Positions 27,381-36,764 are shown, counted from the stretch's first letter. The stretch is 64,000 bases of DNA from Rhodospirillum rubrum ATCC 11170 (GCF_000013085.1 NC_007643.1:4246501-4310500); one strand, 5' to 3'. Numbers and translations: made by a program. Notes: generated by a model from the letters alone, not told the origin.

Positions 27381-27522
27381 CCCCGGCCGGCCTTGCCCGC
27401 CCTGGCGGAGGGACGGGCGGGCGCGATCCGTGGAATTTTCCCGATAACACCGGCGACCGATCGACCCCATATGGGGATCGTGCCGCTTCCTGGTCCTTTC
27501 CCGTGACGAGAACCCTTTCCCC

Positions 27523-29451
27523 ATGAGCCACCATCATACCGCCGAGTCCGCCCCCTTTGGCACCGTCCTGGGGTATGGCCCCGGCGGGGTCGCCGTCTAT
27601 TCGTCCGATTACGATACCGTCGACCGGCGGGCTTTGCCCGATCGCGCCAGCTTTCGCAGCGTCATCGATGGCCAGTACATGGGCCATAAATGGCAATGCG
27701 TCGAACTGGCGCGGCGCTTTTTGTATCTGACCCACGGCTATGTCTTTGACGATATCGCCATGGCCTATGACATCTTCCGCCTGCGCACGGTCCGCGTCGT
27801 CGCCGAGGACCGCCACCTGCCGCTGCGCTCCTTTCGCAACGGCGCGCGCCGCTGGCCCGAGGCCGGGTCCCTGCTGATCTGGGACGAGGGCGGCGAGTTC
27901 GAGGTGACCGGCCATGTCGCCGTGGTCACCGAGGTCTTTGCCGACCGCCTGCGCTGCATTGAACAAAACGTCGATGACCGCGTCTGGCCGACAGGTCAGA
28001 GCTATTCGCGGGAACTGCCCGCCCGCGTCGATGACCAGGGCGGCTATCATGTGGCGTGCACCTTTGCCGACACGGCTATTTTGGGTTGGGTGATGCAGAC
28101 CGCCGATCCCCTGTTCTCCGAAGAGACCACCGAGGCCGACCGCCAGTTGTTCGTGCCCCAACGCCGCACCGTCGCCGCCAAGCCCGGAGGCGCGCCCGCC
28201 CTGTGGCTCGACCCGGCCAAACCCGACGAGGCGGCCTATATGGCGATGATGGGTGGCTGCGCCCTGACCAATCGCCCGGCCGACCGCGAAACCTATTTCC
28301 GCATCAGCCAGACCGCCGAACGGGAATTGAAGCGCGCCACCAACGAATTGCATGCCATGTTCCTCTACGCCACCGATCATGTGCTGCAAAACGACGCCCT
28401 GCTCGCCCAGTTCATGCTGCCCCAGGCCCTGTGGCCGCGCATCCGCCAGTCCTGGGCCAATCGGCGCGGCCGCATGATCACCGGTCGCTTCGACTTCTCG
28501 ATGTCGGAGCGCGGGCTGAAAGTTTACGAATACAACGCCGATTCCGCCTCGTGCCATATGGAATGCGGCAAGGTGCAACAGGCCTGGGCGGCCTATTACG
28601 GCTGTCAGGAGGGGCGCTGTTCGGGCGAGGATGTGCATGGCGCCCTGGTCGCGGCCTGGCGGGAAAGCGGGGTCGACAGCGTTTTGCACATCATGCTCGA
28701 CCATGACCAGGAAGAGCTGTACCACGCCCTCTATATGAAAACGGCGATCGAGGAGGCGGGGATCGCCTGCAAGATCATCACCGGTGTCGATGGCCTGTTG
28801 TGGGACGACGAGGGCTTTGTCACCGATGCCGATGGGGTGCGCATCACCTGGGTGTGGAAGACCTGGGCCTGGGAAACGGCGATCGATGAATTGCGCGCCC
28901 AATGCGCCGCCGACGACGAGGAAATCCGCTTGCATCGGCCGGTCGACCATTCGCGCCATCCGCCGCGGCTGATCGATGTGCTGCTGCGCAAGGAGGTGAT
29001 GGTCTTCGAGCCGCTGTGGACGCTGATCCCCAGCAACAAGGCGATCTTGCCCGTGCTGTGGATGATGTTTCCCAACCATCCTTATTTGCTCGACAGCCAG
29101 TTCAGCGTGACCAATGCCTTGCGCGAAAGCGGCTATGTCGCCAAGCCGATCGTCGGGCGCTGCGGATCGAACATCAGCATTTTCGATAAGACCAGCGACC
29201 TGATCGGCGAAACCGCCGGCCAGTTCGGCAATCGCACCATGATCTATCAGGAACTGTGCCCCTTGCCGCGAATCGGCGGCGACAACGTGCAGATCGGCAC
29301 CTTCTCGGTGCGCGGCCGCTATGCCGGCTCCAGCGTCCGCGTCGATCCGGCGGCGATCATCACCACCCACAGCGATCTTCTGGCGCTGCGCATCGTCGAA
29401 GACGCGCTGCTCGCCGAGGACGCCGACCCGCGGGCCCCGTCCTCCCCGTAA
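27523..29451 (+). CDS. gss: Bifunctional glutathionylspermidine synthetase/amidase
   Basis: 642 residues, close to the size of the E. coli enzyme. The N-terminal CHAP amidase domain has the nucleophile Cys59 in GHKWQCVELARRF and a catalytic His in VTGHVAVVTEV. The C-terminal ATP-grasp synthetase domain contains RFDFSMSERGLKVYEYNADS, FEPLWTLIPSNKAILP and KPIVGRCGSNISIF. It couples glutathione to spermidine and hydrolyses the product. Both active sites look intact. Single gene behind a GC-rich inverted repeat (27395-27422) that may terminate the exopolysaccharide operon. Confidence 0.95.
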   Translation: MSHHHTAESAPFGTVLGYGPGGVAVYSSDYDTVDRRALPDRASFRSVIDGQYMGHKWQCVELARRFLYLTHGYVFDDIAMAYDIFRLRTVRVVAEDRHLPLRSFRNGARRWPEAGSLLIWDEGGEFEVTGHVAVVTEVFADRLRCIEQNVDDRVWPTGQSYSRELPARVDDQGGYHVACTFADTAILGWVMQTADPLFSEETTEADRQLFVPQRRTVAAKPGGAPALWLDPAKPDEAAYMAMMGGCALTNRPADRETYFRISQTAERELKRATNELHAMFLYATDHVLQNDALLAQFMLPQALWPRIRQSWANRRGRMITGRFDFSMSERGLKVYEYNADSASCHMECGKVQQAWAAYYGCQEGRCSGEDVHGALVAAWRESGVDSVLHIMLDHDQEELYHALYMKTAIEEAGIACKIITGVDGLLWDDEGFVTDADGVRITWVWKTWAWETAIDELRAQCAADDEEIRLHRPVDHSRHPPRLIDVLLRKEVMVFEPLWTLIPSNKAILPVLWMMFPNHPYLLDSQFSVTNALRESGYVAKPIVGRCGSNISIFDKTSDLIGETAGQFGNRTMIYQELCPLPRIGGDNVQIGTFSVRGRYAGSSVRVDPAAIITTHSDLLALRIVEDALLAEDADPRAPSSP

Positions 29452-29883
29452 TCGCCGGCGCTTTCCCGGCGGACGGAAGGCGAAGCCCGCCATTTGGCCC
29501 TGGTCGCCGCCGGGAGGGGGACCGGCGACCGGGGGCATCACACCCGAGCCGGGCTTTGAAGCCCTCGCCCTGGGTGCCCTTTCAAAGACAAAACAATCAA
29601 GACAGACACCGGGAGGTTCGGTCATCGGACCCCTCGATGGGGGTCCGGGCTGTTCGTTTCACGCCAGGGTTGGCGCGGCGGCAGGCCCCGGCACCGCCGG
29701 CTATGCCCATAATATAATCAGGTCCTTCAAGAGGGTTGACGGTCGCTGATTAAGCGAGCAGAAATTCTGTGTACCAAGAAAATACCAACGTGTTCGCTCT
29801 CCGCTCCCCCGACCTTCCCCTGCGTCCCGGCCGTGGCCCTTGCGACCGCCCGGCGGCGAAAGCACCCGAGGGATTCCCCCAAA
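29452..29883. other. 432-base intergenic region with hairpins, upstream of the liv operon
   Basis: No convincing gene. The first 200 bases are GC-rich and include a perfect stem CGGACCCC (29626-29633) / GGGGTCCG (29640-29647) with loop TCGATG. From about 29700 it becomes AT-rich (CCCATAATATAATCAGG) and has TTGACG near 29738, so promoters for the liv genes probably lie here. Several weak frames cross it, none with a credible start and family. Confidence 0.5.
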
Positions 29884-30666
29884 GTGCCAGCTTCTCCGTT
29901 TCCCGCGGTTCTTCTTGAAACCGCTGGTCTGTGTAAGAACTTCCGAGGCCTGAAGGCCCTGCGCGACCATGCTCTCAGGGTCGCTCCGGGCGAGATCCTT
30001 GGCGTCATCGGTCCCAATGGTTCAGGGAAGAGCACCCTTTTCAACGTCATCACCGGCTTTTCGCCGCCCTCGGCCGGGCGGGTTTGCCTCAATGGCATCG
30101 AGGTCACCGGTTGGCGCCCCGATGCGATCGTTCGCCAGGGCATCGCCCGCACCTTTCAGGGATCGCGGCTGTTCAAGGCGCTGACCGCGGCCGAAAACAT
30201 CGAGGCCGCCGCCCAACTCGCCCTTCGTCCCGGATTGTTTTCCACCCTGCTGCGTCCACCGGGTTACCGGCGCCGCACCGACGAGATCGTCGCCATTGGC
30301 CAGCAGATGCTTGATCTGGTCGGTCTGGGGAAATGGGGCGACCGCAGGGCGGGGGATCTTCCCTATGGGGCCCAGCGCCGCCTGGAGATCGCCCGGGCGA
30401 TGGCGACCAAGCCGAAGCTGTTGATGCTCGACGAGCCGGCCGCCGGCCTTAACACCCATGAGACCGCCGAGTTGATGACGCTGATCCGGCAGCTGCGCGA
30501 GCTGTATGGCGTCGCCGTCATCATCGTCGAACACGACATGGATCTGATCGGAACCTTGTGCGAACGCATTCAGGTTCTGGCCCAGGGAACGGTGATCGGC
30601 GAGGGATCCTTCGCAGCGATCCAGGACAACATCCGCGTGCGGGAGGCGTATCTTGGCCATGACTGA
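29884..30666 (+). CDS. livG: Branched-chain-type ABC transporter ATPase LivG
   Basis: 260 residues from a GTG at 29884; an earlier GTG at 29833 is in frame but adds an Arg-rich unlikely N-terminus. Neither has a clear Shine-Dalgarno. Walker A is VIGPNGSGKSTLFN, followed by the LivG-type insertion FQGSRLFKALTAAENIEAAA. The signature is LPYGAQRRLEIARAMA, Walker B is LLMLDEPAAGLN, and the switch His is IIVEHDMDLI. One of two ATPases of a LIV (HAAT) importer. Confidence 0.9.
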   Translation: MPASPFPAVLLETAGLCKNFRGLKALRDHALRVAPGEILGVIGPNGSGKSTLFNVITGFSPPSAGRVCLNGIEVTGWRPDAIVRQGIARTFQGSRLFKALTAAENIEAAAQLALRPGLFSTLLRPPGYRRRTDEIVAIGQQMLDLVGLGKWGDRRAGDLPYGAQRRLEIARAMATKPKLLMLDEPAAGLNTHETAELMTLIRQLRELYGVAVIIVEHDMDLIGTLCERIQVLAQGTVIGEGSFAAIQDNIRVREAYLGHD

Positions 30667-31399
30667 TCGCCTGTCCCCCTCCACCCCTTTGCTCGCCATT
30701 CGCGGCCTCGATGTCCGCTATGGTCCCGTCGTCGCCCTGTCCGATGTCAGCATCGATGTCCATGAAGGCGAGGCGGTGGCCCTGATCGGCGCCAATGGCG
30801 CAGGTAAAAGCACCCTGTTGCGGACGATCTCGGGCCTTCTCCGCCCGACGGCCGGCGATATCCTTTATGCCGGGGACTCGGTGCGCGGCTTGTCGGCCGA
30901 GGCGATCTTGCGCCGGGGCATCGCCCATTGCCCGGAGGGCCGGCGGCTGTTTGGCAGTCTGACGGTCGAGGAAAACCTGCGATTGGGCGCGGCGACCCGG
31001 CGTGACGCCAAGGCGGTGGCCCGCGATCTCGCCCATATCGAATCGCTGTTTCCCATCCTGGCCGAACGTCGCAAGCAGGTTTCGGGAACCCTGTCGGGCG
31101 GCGAGCAGCAGATGGTGGCCCTGGCCCGCGCCGTGATGGCGGCGCCGAAGGTTCTGATGCTCGACGAGCCCTCGCTTGGTGTCGCGCCGCTGATCACCAA
31201 GATGATCTTCTCGCGGCTGGCCGAAATGAAGGCGGCCGGCACCACCTTGTTGCTGGTCGAGCAAAACGTGAAATTGGCCCTGTCCCTGGCCGATCGCGCC
31301 TATGTGCTGCGAACGGGCAAGGTGGCGCTGTCGGGCGCGGCGGCCGAACTGGCCGATGACCCGCGGGTGTTTCAGGCCTATCTGGGGGCAACAGAGTGA
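30659..31399 (+). CDS. livF: Branched-chain-type ABC transporter ATPase LivF
   Basis: 246 residues. Walker A LIGANGAGKSTLL, signature LSGGEQQMVALARAVM, Walker B VLMLDEPSLGVAP and the LivF-specific LLVEQNVKLALSLADRAYVL. The ATG at 30659 overlaps the livG stop by eight bases, with GGGAGG twelve bases upstream. Confidence 0.92.
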   Translation: MTDRLSPSTPLLAIRGLDVRYGPVVALSDVSIDVHEGEAVALIGANGAGKSTLLRTISGLLRPTAGDILYAGDSVRGLSAEAILRRGIAHCPEGRRLFGSLTVEENLRLGAATRRDAKAVARDLAHIESLFPILAERRKQVSGTLSGGEQQMVALARAVMAAPKVLMLDEPSLGVAPLITKMIFSRLAEMKAAGTTLLLVEQNVKLALSLADRAYVLRTGKVALSGAAAELADDPRVFQAYLGATE

Positions 31400-32298
31400 C
31401 CGATCTCGAATTCATCCTCCAGCAGGCGATCAACGCCATCAGCCTGGGGAGCCTCTATGCGATGGTCGCCGTCGGCCTGTCGATGGTCTTTGGCATCTTG
31501 CGCATGACCAACTTCGCCCATGGCGACATGATGATGGCCGGATCCTATGCCACTGTGCTGTTGACGGTCGCCGGACTGCCTTTCGGCGTGGCCGTCGTCT
31601 GTGGCGTCGGCGTTTCGGTGCTGGTCGGCGTTCTGGCCGAGCGCATCGCCTATCGGCCGGTGCGCGGGGCGCCCGATGTCACCTTGCTGCTGACCAGTCT
31701 GGCCCTGACCTATGTTCTGGAAAATCTCGCCATCCTGATCTTTTCCAGTTCGCCCCGCGCCATGCCGCTGCCCGACTGGATGGGCGAGGTCTATAGCTTT
31801 TCCGATGGCGCCATCACCTTCACCGGCATCGATCTGTGCGCCACCGTCCTCGCCCTCTGCAGCCTGCTCGGGCTTGGCTGGTTCGTCACCCGCACGACCA
31901 CCGGCCTTGGCATGCGGGCGGCGGCCGAGGATATGGCGGCCACCGCCCTGGTCGGCCTCAACCTCAACCGCCTGATCGTCACCGCCTTCGCCATCGCCTC
32001 AGGCTTCGCCGGTCTAGCCGGGGTGCTGTGGGCGGCCCAATCGGGGGTGGTCGATCCGGGCATGGGCTTCTCGCCGCTGCTCAAGGCTTTCGTCGCGGCC
32101 ATCGTCGGCGGCTTCGGCTCGATCGCCGGGGCGGTGATGGGCGGCTACCTGCTTGGCGCCTTGGAAATCCTCATCGTCGGCTTTGGCCCGCCGGAGATTT
32201 CCCCCTACCGCGACGCCATCGTCTTCGCCCTGCTCATCCTCTTCTTGCTGTTCCGGCCGGGCGGGCTGATGCGGCCAAACCGGGAGATCAAGCTGTGA
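31396..32298 (+). CDS. livH: Branched-chain-type ABC transporter permease LivH
   Basis: 300 residues, GTG start overlapping the livF stop (GTGA). About eight membrane helices with the LivH signatures QQAINAISLGSLYAMVAVGL, GILRMTNFAHGDMMMAGSY and GLAGVLWAAQSG. The cytoplasmic loop AAAEDMAATALVGLN contacts the ATPases. Confidence 0.93.
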   Translation: MTDLEFILQQAINAISLGSLYAMVAVGLSMVFGILRMTNFAHGDMMMAGSYATVLLTVAGLPFGVAVVCGVGVSVLVGVLAERIAYRPVRGAPDVTLLLTSLALTYVLENLAILIFSSSPRAMPLPDWMGEVYSFSDGAITFTGIDLCATVLALCSLLGLGWFVTRTTTGLGMRAAAEDMAATALVGLNLNRLIVTAFAIASGFAGLAGVLWAAQSGVVDPGMGFSPLLKAFVAAIVGGFGSIAGAVMGGYLLGALEILIVGFGPPEISPYRDAIVFALLILFLLFRPGGLMRPNREIKL

Positions 32299-33299
32299 GC
32301 CGTCGTCTTGTCCTGATGCTCGGTGGAGCCTGCCTGCTGGCCCTGGCCGGTTGGGGCCTGCCGATGGTGGTTTCCGATTACGGGCAGCGCCTGCTGATCA
32401 TGGGCTGCATCAGCGTCATCCTGGTGGCCTCGATGGGCTTGGCCAACGGATTTACCGGGGTGTTTTCGCTGGGGCAGGTCGGCTTCGTCGCCATCGGCGC
32501 CTATGTCTCGGGGATCTTGTCGCTGTCGGTCGCCGACAAGGCGGCCTATCTGCCCGATCTTCCGGCCTTTCTGGCGGGGGTGCAGATGGGCACGGTGCCG
32601 GCCACGCTGCTCGCCGGAGCGGTTTGCGCCGGCGTGGCGGTGATCGTCGGCCTGCCGCTGATGCGCTTGTCGGGACACCACGTTTCGGTGGCGACGATGG
32701 GGTTCATGATCATCGTCAATTCGGTGATCGTCAACGCCGAGAGCTTCACCCGGGGAGCCCGCACCTTCACCGGCGTTCCCACCGACATCACCTTGCCCGT
32801 CGCCCTGATCTGGATGGTGATCACCCTGGCGCTGCTTGGCCGGCTGATCTATTCGCCGATCGGTCTGGCGCTGCGTTCGGTGCGCGAGGACACCATCGCC
32901 GCCCAGGCCGTCGGACTGTCCGTGCTCAAGACCCGGCTGCTCGCCTTCACCGTCGGCGCCTTCTTCGCCGGGGTCGGCGGCTCGCTCTATGGCCATTATC
33001 TTGGGTCTTTTTCGGCCCAGACGTTCTTTTTCCCGCTGATGGTCAGCCTGATCATCATGCTTGTTCTTGGCGGCATGGGAAGCCTGTCGGGGGCCGTGGT
33101 CGGGGTCGTCGTCGTCACGGCGCTTTCGGAAATTCTGCGGAACCTCGAGCGGGGGATGGACCTCGGCTTCGTCGTCGTCCCCCCGCTGTTTGGTGCAAGT
33201 CAGGTGGTCCTCGGCTTGCTGTTCATCCTGGTCATGATCTACCGGCCGCGCGGCCTTCTCGAAGACCGCGAGCTGACGTCGTTTGGCCGCAAGGGCTGA
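32295..33299 (+). CDS. livM: Branched-chain-type ABC transporter permease LivM
   Basis: 334 residues from the GTG at 32295, coupled to livH by GTGA. About nine helices. Conserved elements are GLANGFTGVFSLGQVGFVAI and RSVREDTIAAQAVGLSVLKT plus LGGMGSLSGAVVG. Together with LivH it forms the membrane channel. Confidence 0.92.
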   Translation: MSRRLVLMLGGACLLALAGWGLPMVVSDYGQRLLIMGCISVILVASMGLANGFTGVFSLGQVGFVAIGAYVSGILSLSVADKAAYLPDLPAFLAGVQMGTVPATLLAGAVCAGVAVIVGLPLMRLSGHHVSVATMGFMIIVNSVIVNAESFTRGARTFTGVPTDITLPVALIWMVITLALLGRLIYSPIGLALRSVREDTIAAQAVGLSVLKTRLLAFTVGAFFAGVGGSLYGHYLGSFSAQTFFFPLMVSLIIMLVLGGMGSLSGAVVGVVVVTALSEILRNLERGMDLGFVVVPPLFGASQVVLGLLFILVMIYRPRGLLEDRELTSFGRKG

Positions 33300-33333
33300 C
33301 GGCGGCGTTCTCCTCCCACTGAAGGAACATGGC

Positions 33334-34512
33334 ATGCCTTTCGTTTCCACGACACGCGCCGGCCTGTTGGCGGGCGCCTTCGCCCTGGCCATCGGCTTCG
33401 CCGGGCCGGCGGCCAGCGCCGATCCGATCAAGATCGGCGGCGCCTTCAATCTGACGGGTGGTCAGGCCTCGCTTGACGGTCCGGCGAAGAATGGCGCCCA
33501 ACTCGCCATTGATACCCTGAACGCCGCCGGCGGCGTCAATGGCACCCCGCTCGAGCTGGTGGTCTATGACGGCAAGACCGATCCGGCCGTGGTCGCCTCG
33601 CTGGGCAGCCAGTTGATCAATTCCGATAAGGTCAGCGCGATCATCGGCTTTTCGGATTCCGATCCGGTTCTGGCCCTTGGTCCCAATGCCCAGAAGGCCG
33701 GCGTGCCGTTCATCGCCGTCGGAGCGACCTCGCCCAAGCTGCCCGACCAGATCGGCGACACCATGTTCCTGGCCTGCTTTGGCGATAACACCCAGGCCGC
33801 CGTCGGCGCCTCTTTCGCCATCGACGATCTGAAGGCCAAAAGCGTCTATGTCCTTGAAGATACCGCCAATGAATACGCGACCTTGCTGTCGAAGTATTTC
33901 CGCGAGACCTTCGAGCATCTGGGCGGCAAGGTGATCGGGCGCGACACCTATCGCACCGGCGACAAAAGCTTCACCGCCCAGATCACCAAGATCAAGGCGG
34001 CGGCCGAGAAGCCCGACATCCTTTACATCGCCGCCACGCCCGATTCGATCGGCTTGGTGGTGCGTCAGGTCCGTCAGGCCGGCCTGAAGCTGCCGATCGT
34101 CGGCGGGGATGGCTATGACACGCCGCTGCTGCTCGAAGTGGGCGGCGCTTCGGCCAATAACGTCTATTTCACCACCCATTCCTTCGTGTCCGACAGCGCG
34201 CCCGGCCCGATGAAGACGTTCTTCGACGCCTACGGCAAGGCCTATGGCAACGCCCCCGAGAACGCCTTCGCCGCCCTTGGCTATGACACGGTGATGCTGG
34301 TCGCCGATGCCATCAAGCGGGCCGGTTCGGGTGATCCCGCCGCCATCCGCAAGGCCCTGACCGAGACCAAGGATCTGGCCGGGGTGACCGGCGCGGTCAC
34401 CTTCGCCGAGGGCAGCCGCGTTCCGGTCAAGAGCGTGACCGTCATCGGCGTCAAGGACAAGGCGCTCTACAAGGCGGCCGAGATGGCGCCGACCTTCGTG
34501 CCCAAGCCCTGA
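33334..34512 (+). CDS. Periplasmic substrate-binding protein of the LIV-type transporter
   Basis: 392 residues with signal peptide (about 1-29, ending GPAASA) and a type I periplasmic binding fold: IKIGGAFNLTGGQASLDGPA, VVYDGKTDPAVVASLG, VSAIIGFSDSDPVLALGP and VPFIAVGATSPKLPDQ. The pocket sequence does not identify the ligand. Neighbouring hydrolases suggest an amide, lactam or ureide instead of a plain branched-chain amino acid. ATG at 33334 follows GAAGGA. Confidence 0.9.
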   Translation: MPFVSTTRAGLLAGAFALAIGFAGPAASADPIKIGGAFNLTGGQASLDGPAKNGAQLAIDTLNAAGGVNGTPLELVVYDGKTDPAVVASLGSQLINSDKVSAIIGFSDSDPVLALGPNAQKAGVPFIAVGATSPKLPDQIGDTMFLACFGDNTQAAVGASFAIDDLKAKSVYVLEDTANEYATLLSKYFRETFEHLGGKVIGRDTYRTGDKSFTAQITKIKAAAEKPDILYIAATPDSIGLVVRQVRQAGLKLPIVGGDGYDTPLLLEVGGASANNVYFTTHSFVSDSAPGPMKTFFDAYGKAYGNAPENAFAALGYDTVMLVADAIKRAGSGDPAAIRKALTETKDLAGVTGAVTFAEGSRVPVKSVTVIGVKDKALYKAAEMAPTFVPKP

Positions 34513-34537
34513 TCGGTCGGGCTTCGCCCGTCGTCGC

Positions 34538-34567
34538 GCCCCGGGCCGGGATGGTCCGACCCGGGGC
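34538..34567 (+). terminator. GC-rich hairpin after the binding-protein gene
   Basis: GCCCCGGG (34538-34545) and CCCGGGGC (34560-34567) form an eight-base stem, preceded by a short CGGGC-TTCG-CCCG-like hairpin at 34518-34530. Only a short CTTTCC follows. It may attenuate rather than stop transcription before the creatininase gene, and protects the abundant binding-protein mRNA. Confidence 0.45.
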
Positions 34568-34638
34568 GGCCTTTCCGTCGTTGCGCTTTACCGGCTCGCC
34601 ACTTCCCCCATCCCTGCTGTCCAAGGAGGGCTTACGCC

Positions 34639-35391
34639 ATGGAAAAAACCGTTCAGCTCGAACACATGAACACCCGGGTCTTCGTTGAAGGGGCTTACGA
34701 CACCGCCCTGATCCCGCTTGGGTCCTGCGAAAGCCATGGGGATCACCTGCCCTTCGCCATGGATGCGCTGACGGCCCATAAGCTGGCCCTGGGTGTGGCC
34801 GAGCGCATGGAAAAGGTCTTCGTTCTGCCGCCGACGTTCTTCGGCTTCAGTCAGCATTATTGGCATAAGCCGATGTCGATCAGCCTGAGCCAGGATACCA
34901 ATATCCGGGTGATCGCCGATATTCTCGACTCGCTGGCCCATTGGAAGATCCGCAATGTGCTGATCATCAATGGTCATGACGGCAATATCTCGGCCATCGA
35001 CGTCGCCGCCCGCGCCGCGCGCCTGCGCCATCCCGACATGAAGATCGGCTCTCTCGACGCTTGGTGGGTCACCGCCGGCAACCTGCTGCCCAAGGACACC
35101 TTCGAGGTCTGGAATGGTCTGGGCCACGGCGGCGAGGGGGAAACCTCGATCGGTTTGGCCTGTTTCCCCGAACTGGTGGACATGGCCCATGCCCGGGGGA
35201 TGATCCCCGAGGTCGATGAGAACGTGAAGGAATTGTGGGACTTTTCCGAGCTGACCGACTACGGCGCCACCGGGGCCCCGGAAAAGGCCACGCGCGAAAA
35301 GGGTCAGGCGATGTACGACGTGCTCGTCGACTATCTGGTGGCCTATCTGACCAAGCGCCGCGACACCAACTGGGCCTATAACCCGAAATAA
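34639..35391 (+). CDS. Creatininase-family amidohydrolase
   Basis: 250 residues. Metal-dependent hydrolase family that opens cyclic amides or cleaves formamides (creatininase, FAPy deformylase, MftE). Conserved metal-binding text is seen: PLGSCESHGDHLPFAMD (Glu, His, Asp, His), INGHDGN and LGHGGEGETS (with a Glu ligand). Strong AAGGAGGG before the ATG. It follows the LIV genes and precedes the one-domain asparaginase. Exact substrate unknown; creatinine is only one possibility. Confidence 0.88.
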   Translation: MEKTVQLEHMNTRVFVEGAYDTALIPLGSCESHGDHLPFAMDALTAHKLALGVAERMEKVFVLPPTFFGFSQHYWHKPMSISLSQDTNIRVIADILDSLAHWKIRNVLIINGHDGNISAIDVAARAARLRHPDMKIGSLDAWWVTAGNLLPKDTFEVWNGLGHGGEGETSIGLACFPELVDMAHARGMIPEVDENVKELWDFSELTDYGATGAPEKATREKGQAMYDVLVDYLVAYLTKRRDTNWAYNPK

Positions 35392-35464
35392 CAGTTACGG
35401 GGATTTTCGGCGGCGCCGGTTTGCTTGGCGTCGCCCCTTCCCTTGCCACAGGATCCTCAAGGCC

Positions 35465-35983
35465 ATGGCCGTTTCCCCCTCGCCCCTGCGCATCTTCACC
35501 GCCGGCGGGACCATCGATAAAGACTATCGCCTGGAAGAAAACGGGCTGGTCGTCGGCGACCCCTTCGTCGCCGAGGTCCTGAAAACGGCCCGTCTGGCGG
35601 GCGCGGTGTCGATTGTCGCGCTGTCTCGCAAGGATAGCCTGGATTTCACCGAGGCCGACCGCGAAGCGATCGGCCGGGCGGTCGGCCAAGCCGTGGAGGA
35701 TCATATCCTTCTCACCCACGGCACCGACACCATGGTTGAAACCGCCCGCTATCTTGGCGGCTTGCCCGAACTCGCCGGAAAGACCGTGGTGTTGAGCGGC
35801 GCGATGGTCCCCGGCCGGGTGGGGGGAAGCGACGCGGCTTTCAATATCGGTTTCGCCTGCGCTGCGGCGTTGATGCTGGCGCCGGGAGTCTATATTGCTA
35901 TGCACGGCAAGGTTTTCGACCCGGCGAAAACCCGGAAGAATCGCGGCCTTGGCCGGTTCGAGCCCATCGACGACCAGGAGTAG
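35465..35983 (+). CDS. Single-domain asparaginase-like protein
   Basis: 172 residues covering only the N-terminal domain of type I/II L-asparaginases. Both catalytic threonine motifs are present: IFTAGGTIDKDY and LLTHGTDTMVETARYL. The C-terminal domain that completes the usual 330-residue enzyme is missing, and the protein ends naturally (RFEPIDDQE). Short forms like this recur in proteobacteria, so it need not be a truncation. It may hydrolyse an amide released by the creatininase-family neighbour. Confidence 0.85.
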   Translation: MAVSPSPLRIFTAGGTIDKDYRLEENGLVVGDPFVAEVLKTARLAGAVSIVALSRKDSLDFTEADREAIGRAVGQAVEDHILLTHGTDTMVETARYLGGLPELAGKTVVLSGAMVPGRVGGSDAAFNIGFACAAALMLAPGVYIAMHGKVFDPAKTRKNRGLGRFEPIDDQE

Positions 35984-36063
35984 CTGGCGGAAAAGGGAAC
36001 CTTGGGTGTCCTTGCCGCCGCCCCTTGTCTTCAAAGTCTCGACCGGATGGCACAGGAGGATCG

Positions 36064-36753
36064 ATGGCGGAGCAGGCGGACGGCGGATCGGGACGGGCCG
36101 ATGGCAAGGAGCAGGCCTATCGACGCCTCCGCGACTGGATCATCTATTCCGAACTGCGCCCCGGCTCGGCGATCAAGGAACGCGAACTGGCCGAGCGGCT
36201 GGGCGTCAGCCGAACGCCGCTGCGCGAGATCCTTCAACGTCTGCATTACGTCGGGCTGGTCGACTGGCAACCCAATATCGGCGTTTTCGTCGCCCCCATC
36301 GACTATGGGCGGATCCGCGAGATCTTCGAGGTCAGGTTGGCCCTTGAGCGCGCCGCGGTCTCCCTGGCGACCGTCAAGGCGACGGCCGCCCAGATCGACG
36401 ATCTCGATGCTCTTCTCGGCCGCTGCCGTCAGGCCATCGACACGGGCGAATACGTCACCTTCATCTCGCTTGACGCCCTGTTCCACGAAAAGATCCGCGA
36501 TATCGCCGGCAATGCCTATCTGGCGACCCTGATGGACAACGCCCATAACGTCGCCCTGCGCTTTTGGTACCTGTACCGCGAGTCCCTGGCCGATACCTAC
36601 CACGATATCGAAAACCTGGGGCTGGTGGTCGAGGCAATGCGCCGCCGCGACGCCCCGGCCGCGGCCAATGCCATCGCCGCCCATATCGTCGGCTTCCTGC
36701 GCGCCTTTCATGCCCAGGAGATCGACGCGCTGTGCCGGGCGATGGCCGTGTGA
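36064..36753 (+). CDS. GntR/FadR-subfamily regulator (FCD domain)
   Basis: 229 residues. N-terminal winged helix (ELAERLGVSRTPLREILQRL) and a C-terminal all-helical FCD ligand-binding domain with metal-coordinating pattern (DALFHEKIRDIAGN and later His residues). ATG at 36064 follows AGGAGG. As last gene of the LIV/creatininase/asparaginase cluster it is the likely local regulator, responding to the imported compound or its product. Confidence 0.9.
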   Translation: MAEQADGGSGRADGKEQAYRRLRDWIIYSELRPGSAIKERELAERLGVSRTPLREILQRLHYVGLVDWQPNIGVFVAPIDYGRIREIFEVRLALERAAVSLATVKATAAQIDDLDALLGRCRQAIDTGEYVTFISLDALFHEKIRDIAGNAYLATLMDNAHNVALRFWYLYRESLADTYHDIENLGLVVEAMRRRDAPAAANAIAAHIVGFLRAFHAQEIDALCRAMAV

Positions 36754-36764
36754 GGCGGTTCGCT

